DNA of 64,000 nucleotides. Source: JALZKA01 sp963754045. Its GTDB lineage: Bacteria > Actinomycetota > Thermoleophilia > Solirubrobacterales > 70-9. Below the pieces are notes generated by a model. It searched no databases, was not told the DNA's origin, and worked only from the letters and a program-made list of their open reading frames with translations. Position numbers and translations under genes: made by a program. Positions 57,226 through 64,000 of this stretch are shown here, piece by piece (within the stretch, counting starts at the first letter, position 1; each line of letters starts with the position of its first letter). Where the stretch lies: NCBI GenBank assembly GCA_963754045.1, contig CAVWEN010000002.1:1302001-1366000 (forward strand), in the 5' to 3' direction.

Positions 57226-58061
57226 TGTGTGCCTCGCGCCACGCGTCGCGTCTGCTCGGCGAGCGCTTCGTAGAGCGGAACCAGTTCTGGCAGGCGTGCG
57301 CGCAAGGCCACCACGTGCCGCTGGACGGTCGCGTCGTCACCGCGCGCGACCGGCCCGGTGAGCGCGCCACTTCCGTTGTCGGCCCAGTTGGCAGCGCTTC
57401 GAAGCACCAGTGGAGCGAGCGCCGCGCGCGGGACATCCACACCTGCCTCGCCGAGGACCCGTGCCGCGGTTTCCTCGAGCGCGACGAGAAAGTTCGAACT
57501 CATGCAGGCGGCCGCGTGGTAGAGGTCGCGGGCGGAGTCGTCTACCTCGAAGGGCCTCATGCCGAGCTCGTTGGCGAGCCGGTGCGCTGTACCGGTGACC
57601 TCCGGCGTCGCTCCCGCAACTGCAGCCCAGGCTCCGGTGAGCTCACCGGGCGCGCCCGTCAGGGTCTGCAACGGGTGGATCGAGAACAGGCCCGAACCGC
57701 GATCCCCCGCCGGTTTGAGCACATCGAGCGCATGCACGCCACTCATGTGCCCGACCAGCGCAGGTGCCTCACCAAGCGCTGCAAGGTCTCGCGCACAGGC
57801 GGCGATCGCCCCATCCGGCACGCACAACACAACCGTTGTCGGGTTGCGTGCCCCATGGGCACTTAACGTGCCAACGGATGGAGGGATGGCGGTGGCGAGG
57901 TCGTCGTCGCGGGTGAGGAGGGTGGTCGGGATGCCCGCCGCCTCGGCCGCCGCCGCCAAGGACCTACCGGCACGGCCCGCGCCCAGCACGGCGAGTTGCC
58001 CCTGCACGGCAGGGGTCTGGGGTGCGGCGGATGCGGGTGAATCCCGTTCCAGTTCCCTCAT
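57222..58061 (-). CDS. Rossmann-like / DUF2520 protein, candidate ketopantoate reductase
   Basis: 279-residue NAD(P)-dependent dehydrogenase-like protein. The Rossmann motif LAVLGAGRAGRSLAAAAEAAGIPTTLLTRDD is at residues 23-53; VLCVPDGAIAACARDLAAL and SGVHALDVL...GSGLFSIHPLQTLTG follow, then a helical DUF2520-like domain (YHAAACMSSNFLVALEETAARVL). No classical panE is present in the window although panB, panC and panD are all here, and this gene is the first of that operon, so it may supply ketopantoate reduction (inference; PanG-type alternative reductases are known in other bacteria). Confidence 0.8.
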   Translation of the reverse strand: MRELERDSPASAAPQTPAVQGQLAVLGAGRAGRSLAAAAEAAGIPTTLLTRDDDLATAIPPSVGTLSAHGARNPTTVVLCVPDGAIAACARDLAALGEAPALVGHMSGVHALDVLKPAGDRGSGLFSIHPLQTLTGAPGELTGAWAAVAGATPEVTGTAHRLANELGMRPFEVDDSARDLYHAAACMSSNFLVALEETAARVLGEAGVDVPRAALAPLVLRSAANWADNGSGALTGPVARGDDATVQRHVVALRARLPELVPLYEALAEQTRRVARGTQ

Positions 58062-58268
58062 GGAGATACCGGTCGGCTACCCGAAAAGTATGACTGAAGA
58101 CCTTCCCGGTTACGGTCGTTTGGCTCATCCGAGGTCCGTTGAAAGGAGCAGACTCACGGAAAGTGCGGCCTTTTGGGCGATTGCGGAGGCACCAGCGCGA
58201 GAAAAGCGCGGCGGCAGCCCTGGACTCGCCGGTCGACGCGCGCGGGAGTCTGGCAGGCTCTCCCTGAT

Positions 58269-58550
58269 ATGCCGATGTACGAGTTCGACTGCCGCAAGTG
58301 CGGGACGAGGTTCGAGGCCCTGGTGCCGCTCGGGACGGCGTCCTTGAATTGCACCGCCTGCGGTTCACCGGAGACCCATCGCGTCATGTCGAGCCCTGGC
58401 CCCGCGATGAGACTGGTTTTGAGCCCTGGAACGGCGCACCAGCAGGAGCAGCGCAACGCCAAGCTCCACAAAGACACCAAGGACCGTTTCAAAGAGCGGC
58501 GCCGCAAGGCCCGCGAGGGGAAGGGCAAGCCGCCCCCGGGTGCCGCGTGA
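58269..58550 (+). CDS. FmdB-type zinc-ribbon protein
   Basis: 93-residue protein whose N terminus MPMYEFDCRKCGTRFEALVPLG and CTACGSPETHRV form the CxxC...CxxC zinc ribbon of the FmdB/CxxC_CXXC_SSSS family. The C-terminal half is highly basic (KDTKDRFKERRRKAREGKGKP). Its molecular role is unknown. It overlaps the uracil-DNA glycosylase start by four bases (GTGA). Confidence 0.88.
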   Translation: MPMYEFDCRKCGTRFEALVPLGTASLNCTACGSPETHRVMSSPGPAMRLVLSPGTAHQQEQRNAKLHKDTKDRFKERRRKAREGKGKPPPGAA

Positions 58551-59218
58551 ACGACCGCGACGCCGCTGCACGCCGTGTGGCGATGGTCGAGGTCTTCGAG
58601 GAAGTGAGGGCCTGCGCGCTCTGTCCCCTTGCCGAGACCAGGACCAACGCGGTCTTCGGCGCCGGCGACGCCGATGCTGACCTGATGTTCGTCGGTGAGG
58701 CGCCCGGGGCAGAGGAAGATCGAACGGGCCTGCCCTTCGTCGGGCGCGCCGGAGCCCTGTTGACCGAACTACTGGGCGAGGTCGGCATCAGGCGCGATGA
58801 CGTGTTCATCACAAACACCGTCAAGAGCCGACCGCCTGGCAACCGCGATCCCCTGCCTCTCGAGCTTGACGCTTGCCGGCCTTACCTCGACAGGCAGATC
58901 GACCTCATCCAACCGCGGGTGATCGCGACGCTAGGGAATTTCGCCACCAAGCTGATTACCCGCAGCCAGGTGGGGATCACCCGGGTGCGGGGGGCCCCTC
59001 AGGTGCACGAACTTGCCGGGCGCGCCGTGTTCGTGTTTCCGCTACTCCATCCCGCGGCCGCACTACGGACGCCATCGCTGAAGGACACGCTTCGCGAGGA
59101 CTTCGCGAAACTGCCGGCATTGCTCAGCGAGCCGCTCCCAGATCTGCGCCCAGCCGAGCCGGTGGCCTCGGAGGGCCCCCGACCGGATCCCGACACCCAG
59201 CTCGGCCTGTTCGGCTAG
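58547..59218 (+). CDS. Family 4 uracil-DNA glycosylase
   Basis: 223-residue iron-sulfur-type UDG that removes uracil from DNA. Motif A GEAPGAEEDRTGLPFVGRAG, the NRDPLP segment, LGNFATKLI and motif B HPAAALRTP are present. Of the four cysteines that normally bind [4Fe-4S], C23, C26 (CALCPL) and C110 (DACRPYL) are present, but the third is Ser94 (VKSRPPGNR instead of VKCRPP). The start is GTG coupled to the FmdB gene. tsaE follows after five bases. Confidence 0.9.
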   Translation: MNDRDAAARRVAMVEVFEEVRACALCPLAETRTNAVFGAGDADADLMFVGEAPGAEEDRTGLPFVGRAGALLTELLGEVGIRRDDVFITNTVKSRPPGNRDPLPLELDACRPYLDRQIDLIQPRVIATLGNFATKLITRSQVGITRVRGAPQVHELAGRAVFVFPLLHPAAALRTPSLKDTLREDFAKLPALLSEPLPDLRPAEPVASEGPRPDPDTQLGLFG

Positions 59219-59223
59219 GCGCG

Positions 59224-59634
59224 GTGCGAACCAAGTCCGCGCACGAGACGGAGCGCGCGGGAGCTGAGCTGGCCAGGACGCTGCGCCCAGGCGACGTCGT
59301 GCTGATCAGCGGTGAGCTGGGCGCGGGGAAGACCACGTTCGTGCGCGGGGCTGCCCGTACCCTGGGGGTGACTGCAGCGATTCGCTCGCCCACGTTCACG
59401 ATCGGCTTGCGGTACTCGGGCAACCTGCCCGTCTCCCACCTTGACCTCTACCGGCTCGGGGATCTTGGTGCCGAGGAGCCAGATCTGCTCGACGACTACC
59501 TGAGGCCGGACGCGATCGCGTTCGTCGAATGGCCCGAAGCGGCGGGAGCGACCCTGGAAAACGTCACCGCCCGCGTGCTGATCGAGCACGCGGGCGGTGA
59601 TGAACGCGTTCTGCGAATCGAGCGAGAGAGCTAG
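59224..59634 (+). CDS. tsaE: tRNA t6A biosynthesis ATPase TsaE
   Basis: 136-residue P-loop ATPase assisting TsaB-TsaD in N6-threonylcarbamoyladenosine formation on tRNA. Walker A is SGELGAGKTTFVRGAART, SPTFTI follows, LDLYRLG and DDYLRPDAIAFVEWPEAAG are signatures. The GTG start is six bases after the UDG stop. It overlaps the convergent small lipoprotein by four bases. Confidence 0.94.
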   Translation: MRTKSAHETERAGAELARTLRPGDVVLISGELGAGKTTFVRGAARTLGVTAAIRSPTFTIGLRYSGNLPVSHLDLYRLGDLGAEEPDLLDDYLRPDAIAFVEWPEAAGATLENVTARVLIEHAGGDERVLRIERES

Positions 59635-59942
59635 TTGCCCAGTGCCTCGTCGACCTGCTCATTGGCCTGATCGAGAGCCTTGTCGGCGGCCTCGTTGGCC
59701 GCGTCGACGGCCTCGTCGGCGTTGCCGCCGCCAGCCTCTTCGATCGACTCGTTGACCGAATCCGTGATCTCGTCAGCGGTCTCGGCGGCGTTGTCGAGCG
59801 CCTCGTCGACCTGCTCGTTGGCCTCGTCTACGGCCTCGTCCTCGTCGTCACCGCAGCCGGCCCAAGCGGCGCCGCTAACGGCGAGCGCAAGTGAGGCAGC
59901 GATTGCAGCGGCGCGACGGCGCCGCGGATGGTTCTCGTTCAT
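59631..59942 (-). CDS. Small acidic lipoprotein with heptad repeats
   Basis: 103-residue protein. A basic N terminus (MNENHPRRRRAA) and hydrophobic core end in a lipobox-like AWAGC, followed by an acidic GDDEDEAVDEANEQVDEALDNAAETADEITDSVNES that repeats the ANEQVDEAL unit near both ends (also QANEQVDEALGN). It is probably a helical, surface-attached protein. A GGGGGA site precedes the ATG. Function unknown; it splits tsaE from tsaB on the opposite strand. Confidence 0.75.
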   Translation of the reverse strand: MNENHPRRRRAAAIAASLALAVSGAAWAGCGDDEDEAVDEANEQVDEALDNAAETADEITDSVNESIEEAGGGNADEAVDAANEAADKALDQANEQVDEALGN

Positions 59943-59997
59943 TCGTCCCCCTATGGGTTGTGGTTGAGACGCGGGCATCGTATGCGACTCTGGGGTC

Positions 59998-60702
59998 GTG
60001 TGTGTGACCTTGGGCATCGATACGTCCACGAGCCGGCTCAGCGTGGCGACCGTGCGCGACGGCGAAGCGATTGCCGAGCGTGCTGTGGGCCCCGGCGACG
60101 GCGGGCGTCCGCGCCACGCGCAGCGACTGCTCGTGGCTGTGGAGGAGGTGGTTGAGCAGGTGGGCGGCTGGGATCGGATCGTTGGCGTCGCCGTTGGCGT
60201 GGGGCCAGGAACGTTCACCGGGCTTCGAATCGGCGTCGCGACGTCCCGTGCTCTCGCCCAAGGCCGGGGGTTAACGCTCACAGGCGTTTCGTCGCTCGCC
60301 GCACTTGCGCGCGGCTCGGAGGGAAAGGCCGCATCCACGCTGGCCGTGCTTGACGCCAAGCGCAAGGAGGCGTTCTGGGCGCTCTATTCCCCGACGGGAG
60401 CAGCCGAATGGGAGCCCGCGGTTGGGCCGCCCGAGGAGCTCACGGATTGCATAGTGGCGCTGCCTGATCCACCGCTTGCGGTGGGCGATGGCGCGCTACG
60501 ATTTCGTGCTCAGCTAACGGCGTCCGGAGCCACGGTCCCGCCCGACGGGGACGCTCGGCATCACGTGCATGCAAGGCACGTCTGCGAGCTGGCGGCCAAT
60601 CTTCCGGCGGGGCCACCCGAGGCCATCCACCCGCATTACCTGAGACGCCCGGATGCGGAGTTGTGGCGTGAGCGAGACCCTCGACAACGTGCATACGACT
60701 AG
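59998..60702 (+). CDS. tsaB: tRNA t6A biosynthesis protein TsaB
   Basis: 234-residue ASKHA-fold partner of TsaD. LGIDTSTSRLSVAT, the conserved GVAVGVGPGTFTGLRIGVATSRALAQG and AVLDAKRKEAFWALY are diagnostic. The start is GTG. It overlaps rimI by 35 bases, and the tsaB-rimI-tsaD order is a conserved cluster. Confidence 0.93.
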   Translation: MCVTLGIDTSTSRLSVATVRDGEAIAERAVGPGDGGRPRHAQRLLVAVEEVVEQVGGWDRIVGVAVGVGPGTFTGLRIGVATSRALAQGRGLTLTGVSSLAALARGSEGKAASTLAVLDAKRKEAFWALYSPTGAAEWEPAVGPPEELTDCIVALPDPPLAVGDGALRFRAQLTASGATVPPDGDARHHVHARHVCELAANLPAGPPEAIHPHYLRRPDAELWRERDPRQRAYD

Positions 60703-61159
60703 CGACAAAACCGAGACCGCGATCCGGAAGCTGGCGTACGCCGACCTGCCGGGCGTGCTGTCGATCGAGCGCCGGTCGTTCGGCACGCCATGGTCACTTG
60801 CGATGTTCGTGCTCGAGCTCTCCAAGCCGACCGGGATTTGCCTCGGCGCCGACGATGACGGAGCGCTGTGCGGGTACCTCGTCTGCTCCCGGTACGGGGA
60901 GATCTGGCACCTCATGAATGTCGCCGTCAACCCCGATCGACGACGCCGCGGCGTCGCGACCTCGCTGATCAACGTCCTGCTGAGTGAGGTCGGCCCCGCG
61001 GCGCGGATCACGCTCGAGGTGCGTGCATCGAACGCCGGTGCAATCGAGATGTACAGACGCTTTGGCTTCAAGGCCGGCGGCCACCGACGCCGCTACTACC
61101 AGGACAACGGCGAGGACGCCCTGATCATGTGGTTCGAGACGGCTAAGGGCAAGGAATGA
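60668..61159 (+). CDS. rimI: Ribosomal-protein S18 alanine N-acetyltransferase-like
   Basis: 163-residue GNAT acetyltransferase. The acyl-CoA loop is LMNVAVNPDRRRRGVATSLINVLL, followed by ITLEVRASNAGAIEMYRRFGFKAGGHRRRYYQDNGEDALIMW, the RimI pattern. GTG 60668 gives a normal N terminus; an earlier in-frame ATG would deepen the overlap with tsaB. It ends in ATGA overlap with tsaD. Confidence 0.92.
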   Translation: MSETLDNVHTTSDKTETAIRKLAYADLPGVLSIERRSFGTPWSLAMFVLELSKPTGICLGADDDGALCGYLVCSRYGEIWHLMNVAVNPDRRRRGVATSLINVLLSEVGPAARITLEVRASNAGAIEMYRRFGFKAGGHRRRYYQDNGEDALIMWFETAKGKE

Positions 61160-62145
61160 GCCTGATTCTCGCCCTGGAGACCTCGTGCGACGACACCTGC
61201 GCATCGGTGCTAGACGGCTTGGATGTGCGTTCAAGTGTCGTCAGCTCCCAGGCAGCGACGCACGCGCGTTTTGGCGGCGTCGTGCCCGAGGTCGCGTCGC
61301 GTCATCACCTGGAGTTGGTGAACCCGGTCGTGGAGGCAGCGATGGACCAGGCGAGAGTCGGCCTCGGCGACATCGAGGCAATCGCTGTCACCCGTGGCCC
61401 CGGTCTGGTCGGCGCACTTCTGGTGGGCGTCAGCTCGGCGAAGGCGCTCGCGGCTCCCAGGCGATTGCCGATGGTCGGAGTCAACCACCTGCATGGTCAC
61501 GTCGCGTCCGCGTTTCTCAAGCCGGATCCGCTCGAGCCGCCGTTCCTCTGCCTGGTCGCCAGTGGCGGCCACACATTGCTCGCCGGGGTAAGGGCAAAGG
61601 ACGGGTATGAGGTCCTGGGCGAAACCCTCGACGACGCAGCCGGCGAAGCTCTTGACAAGGGAGCCCGCCTGCTCGGACTCGGCTATCCAGGTGGTCCAGC
61701 CATCCAGGCCGCGGCTACAGATGGCGACGCGGCCGCGTTTGCCTTCCCGGTCGGGATGGCCCGTGACAAGGGCCTTGATTTCAGCTTCAGCGGGGTGAAG
61801 ACGGCGCTGCTGTATGCGAGCCGTGAGTTGACGGTCAACGAGGTATCCGAGCGCACCCCTGACCTTGCCGCCAGCTACCAGTCGGCTGTCGTCCAGCAGC
61901 TCGTCACTCGTCTCGAGCGGGCGTTGGAGGAGGGTGGGTGGCCAGCCGTGGCGCTCGCCGGAGGCGTCGCTGCCAACTCGCTGCTGCGCAAGCGGGCCAC
62001 CGCGGTTTGTGAACGCGCCGGAGTGCGCCTGAAGCTCGTCGCGCCCGCTCTCTGCACCGACAACGCCGCGATGATCGGCGCCGCTGCCCAGCACCTCGAG
62101 GCGGTTCCATATCCCGGCTACCTCGACTGGGACTCGACCGCGTGA
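61156..62145 (+). CDS. tsaD: tRNA threonylcarbamoyltransferase TsaD
   Basis: 329-residue catalytic subunit of t6A formation. ILALETSCDDTCASVLDG starts it; the metal-binding histidines are in MVGVNHLHGHVASAFL; VASGGHTLLAGV, GETLDDAAGEALDKGARLLGLGYPGGP, FSFSGVKTALLY and ALAGGVAANSLLR follow. It overlaps rimI upstream and the glutaredoxin-like gene downstream by four bases each. Confidence 0.96.
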   Translation: MSLILALETSCDDTCASVLDGLDVRSSVVSSQAATHARFGGVVPEVASRHHLELVNPVVEAAMDQARVGLGDIEAIAVTRGPGLVGALLVGVSSAKALAAPRRLPMVGVNHLHGHVASAFLKPDPLEPPFLCLVASGGHTLLAGVRAKDGYEVLGETLDDAAGEALDKGARLLGLGYPGGPAIQAAATDGDAAAFAFPVGMARDKGLDFSFSGVKTALLYASRELTVNEVSERTPDLAASYQSAVVQQLVTRLERALEEGGWPAVALAGGVAANSLLRKRATAVCERAGVRLKLVAPALCTDNAAMIGAAAQHLEAVPYPGYLDWDSTA

Positions 62146-62396
62146 CGCGGCGGGTTGTTATCTACACCAGGTCGGCGTGCCACCTCTGTGACGAGGCCCG
62201 CGCCGTACTAGCATCGATGATTGCCGACGCTGACGATCTGGTTCTGGACGAGGTCGATATCGAGTCTGACGACCGCCTGCATGCTGCGATGCTGGAGCGC
62301 ATCCCGATCGTCGAACTGGACGGTGTTGTGATCAGCGAACTCGTCCCGGATGTTCCGGCCATTCGTGCGGCCCTGCTACAAAGTCCACGACGATGA
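62142..62396 (+). CDS. Glutaredoxin-like (DUF836) protein
   Basis: 84-residue thioredoxin-fold protein: VVIYTRSACHLCDEARAVL carries the redox CxxC motif, and IPIVELDGVVI the cis-Pro loop (here Ile-Pro). Probably a small thiol oxidoreductase. It overlaps tsaD (GTGA) and rex (ATGA), so it is co-expressed with the redox sensor Rex, a meaningful pairing. Confidence 0.9.
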   Translation: MTRRVVIYTRSACHLCDEARAVLASMIADADDLVLDEVDIESDDRLHAAMLERIPIVELDGVVISELVPDVPAIRAALLQSPRR

Positions 62397-63043
62397 ATCC
62401 CCTCGAAGAGAGCGGCATGGGCGACCGGGAGCGACTCTCTTTGGGCGTCGCCGCGCGGCTGTCGCGCTACCTCCAGGTGCTGATTCAGGCGCGGAAGATG
62501 GGTCGCGAGACGATCAGCTCACAAGAGTTGGCCGAGTACACCCACATCAACTCCACCCAGATTCGCCGTGACCTCTCGGGGTTCGGGAAGTTCGGCAAGC
62601 GTGGCGTCGGTTACCGGGTGGATTCCCTGGTCTCGGAGATTCGCAAGATCCTCAGAACATCAGGGCAGCACAACATCGTGCTGTTCGGTGCGGGAAACCT
62701 CGGACAGGCGATCGCCGGGTCGGACATTTTCGCCGACCACGGCTTTCAGATCGTCGCGATCTTCGACGTCGACGAGTCGGTGGTGGGAAATGAGATCGGG
62801 GGTGTCACTGTGCGAGCCGCTTCCGAACTCGACGCCGTTGTCGCGGAGCAGGAGGTTGTGGTCGGTGTCCTGGCCGTACCCGCCGCTGCAACCCAGGACG
62901 TCGCCGACCGGCTCGTCGAGGCAGGGGTGAAGATCCTCTTCAACTACTCCGAGCAGTTGCTGGTCGTGCCCCCGGAGGTGACCGTCCACGCCTCGAGCCC
63001 AGCCGTTGACCTCCTCTACGCCCTCTACTTCTACTTGGCATAG
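62393..63043 (+). CDS. rex: Redox-sensing transcriptional repressor Rex
   Basis: 216-residue NADH/NAD+ sensor. An N-terminal winged helix (RLSRYLQVLIQARKMGRETISSQELAEYTHINSTQIRRDLSGFGKFGKRGVGY) is followed by a Rossmann domain (NIVLFGAGNLGQAIAGSDIFADHGFQIVAIFDVD) and a C-terminal domain-swap helix (VDLLYALYFYLA). It would repress respiratory and fermentative genes when NADH is low. Its own site was not identified in the window. Confidence 0.96.
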   Translation: MNPLEESGMGDRERLSLGVAARLSRYLQVLIQARKMGRETISSQELAEYTHINSTQIRRDLSGFGKFGKRGVGYRVDSLVSEIRKILRTSGQHNIVLFGAGNLGQAIAGSDIFADHGFQIVAIFDVDESVVGNEIGGVTVRAASELDAVVAEQEVVVGVLAVPAAATQDVADRLVEAGVKILFNYSEQLLVVPPEVTVHASSPAVDLLYALYFYLA

Positions 63044-63053
63044 GTCGCTCGGC

Positions 63054-64000
63054 ATGGCCGGACTCGAGATGAACGCGGTCCGCGAGCTGTTCGCCGAGTC
63101 CACGGATTTCACCGTCGGGCTCGAGGAGGAGTTCGCGATCGTGGATCCCGCGAGCCTCGAGCTCGTCCACGGATTCGAGGAGCTGATGGCGGCGTGTCAG
63201 GAGGACGAGCTGCTCGCCACCGCTGCCGCCGGGGAGCTGATCGACACGGAGATCGAAATCCGATCTGGCCGCGGCGAAAACTTCGCGGATGCGGCCCGCA
63301 TGCAGCGCGAGCACCGGCGGCGGCTCTTCGCGGTGGCCGAGCGCCACGGGGTGGCGTTGGCCGCGATGGGAACTCATCCCTGGGCGAGCTATCTCGACCA
63401 GCGGATCATCGAAACCGAGCACTACAACCGCCTGCAGGGCGAGTTGCGCTGGGTGGCGCAGCGCAACAACACCTGGAGCATGCACGTGCACGTGGGAATT
63501 CGCGACGGGGATCGCGCAATTCGCGTCTGCGACCACTTGCGGGAGGTGCTGCCCGCGCTGCTAGCGCTTTCGGCCAACTCCCCGTTCCTGGACGACCGCG
63601 AGACCGGCCTGCACTCGGTCCGCACCCAGATTTTCACCCGGATGTTCCCCCGCTGCGGGGTGCACGAGCCTTTTCGCGACTGGGAAACCTACGCGGCGTT
63701 CATCGACACTTTGACGACGAACGAAGCGGTCGTTGAGGCCACGCAGCTGTGGTGGTCGGTTCGGCCCCATCACTCCTTCGGGACCGTTGAGCTGCGGATC
63801 TGCGACGCCCAATCGGCCGGCGGAGAATCGTTCGCCCTCGCCGCCCTCGTCGCAGGCTGCATCGCCCAGTCGGCGCTCGACCTCGATGCGGGCGTGCTCC
63901 CGGAGCCGCTGCCGCAACGGGAGATCGAGGAGAACCTCTGGCGCGCGATCCGGTGGGGCTTGGACGGCGAGATGATCGATTGGCGCGGATCCGGTGGGCT
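63054..64000 (+). CDS. Carboxylate-amine ligase / glutamate-cysteine ligase family 2, 5' part
   Basis: Runs off the right edge, with at least 315 residues visible. The N terminus FTVGLEEEFAIVDPASLELVHGFEEL, the ATP/metal residues in DTEIEIRSG, MGTHPWASY, NTWSMHVHVGI and the C-terminal HHSFGTVELRICDAQ match the GCS2/YbdK family (gamma-glutamylcysteine or related amide-bond formation). The substrate could differ, as YbdK-type enzymes have weak glutamate-cysteine ligase activity. It starts ten bases after rex and may be co-transcribed. Confidence 0.88.
   Translation, partial: MAGLEMNAVRELFAESTDFTVGLEEEFAIVDPASLELVHGFEELMAACQEDELLATAAAGELIDTEIEIRSGRGENFADAARMQREHRRRLFAVAERHGVALAAMGTHPWASYLDQRIIETEHYNRLQGELRWVAQRNNTWSMHVHVGIRDGDRAIRVCDHLREVLPALLALSANSPFLDDRETGLHSVRTQIFTRMFPRCGVHEPFRDWETYAAFIDTLTTNEAVVEATQLWWSVRPHHSFGTVELRICDAQSAGGESFALAALVAGCIAQSALDLDAGVLPEPLPQREIEENLWRAIRWGLDGEMIDWRGSGG

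Noticed and set aside
58062..58268. Possible small gene or riboswitch between the DUF2520 and FmdB genes
   Set aside because: A short forward frame exists but lacks coding-like third-position bias and a ribosome site, and no known riboswitch core was recognised. The stretch probably holds the two divergent promoters.

Overview
This is a contiguous high-GC chromosomal segment carrying about 67 protein-coding genes and no rRNA or tRNA gene that I can see. The core gene set and order (comEC-holA-rpsT, lepA, hrcA-dnaJ-prmA, phoH-ybeY-era, uvrB, uvrA, tsaE/tsaB/rimI/tsaD, rex), a four-S1-domain RpsA, abundant GTG/TTG starts, many starts without a Shine-Dalgarno, an AbiEi/DUF559-type protein and a PPi-type phosphofructokinase point to an actinobacterium. 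My best guess is class Thermoleophilia (Solirubrobacterales-like), inferred from general familiarity rather than a search.

Layout: 1-4.9 kb holds the end of comEC, a membrane protein, holA, rpsT (minus strand) and murJ. 4.9-6.5 kb holds a secreted M23 peptidase behind a perfect CRP-type site and a possible c-di-AMP riboswitch, then a broken RTX-repeat gene. 6.6-13.7 kb holds lepA, a two-gene hot-dog hydratase unit with an NTF2-like fusion, a DUF559 gene bounded by two large palindromes, and hrcA-dnaJ-prmA. 13.8-17.9 kb holds murI, a YqeY-type gene, phoH, ybeY and era. 18.3-26.9 kb is a nearly uninterrupted hisIE-trpE-trpG-trpD-trpC-htrA-trpF-trpB-trpA operon, an anthranilate-to-tryptophan pathway with a periplasmic HtrA protease inserted in it. 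26.9-28.6 kb holds a PPi-type phosphofructokinase and a shortened binding protein.

28.6-34.7 kb is the accessory part. A malic enzyme with an ACT domain is followed by three secreted paralogues, each built from three copies of a two-cysteine module. A truncated copy of the malic-enzyme 5' end lies between the first and second, ending in a perfect 36-bp palindrome. I do not recognise this secreted family, and this is the best candidate for something undescribed.

34.8-45.7 kb holds polA, a small DMT transporter, a flavoprotein oxidoreductase, rpsA, coaE, a lytic transglycosylase, a GT-C-like membrane protein, a DoxX protein and an HExxH metallopeptidase. 45.7-54.7 kb holds uvrB, a GMC oxidoreductase under a TetR-like operator, a coiled-coil protein, uvrA under a LexA/SOS box, a small reverse-strand gene, a hexapeptide acyltransferase and a lipoprotein, ending at a bidirectional hairpin. 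54.7-58.1 kb (minus strand) holds a DUF378 protein and the panC-panD-panB cluster led by a DUF2520 protein that may be the ketopantoate reductase. 58.3-64 kb holds a zinc-ribbon protein, a family-4 uracil-DNA glycosylase, tsaE, a small lipoprotein, the tsaB-rimI-tsaD tRNA t6A cluster, a glutaredoxin-like gene, rex and the start of a glutamate-cysteine ligase-like gene.

Many promoters look leaderless: a TANNNT box sits 6-8 nt before the start codon of hrcA, hisIE, polA, uvrA and others. No stretch above 300 bases is empty; the longest gene-poor stretch (32130-32579) is filled by the malic-enzyme fragment. Identity and similarity figures are estimates by eye.
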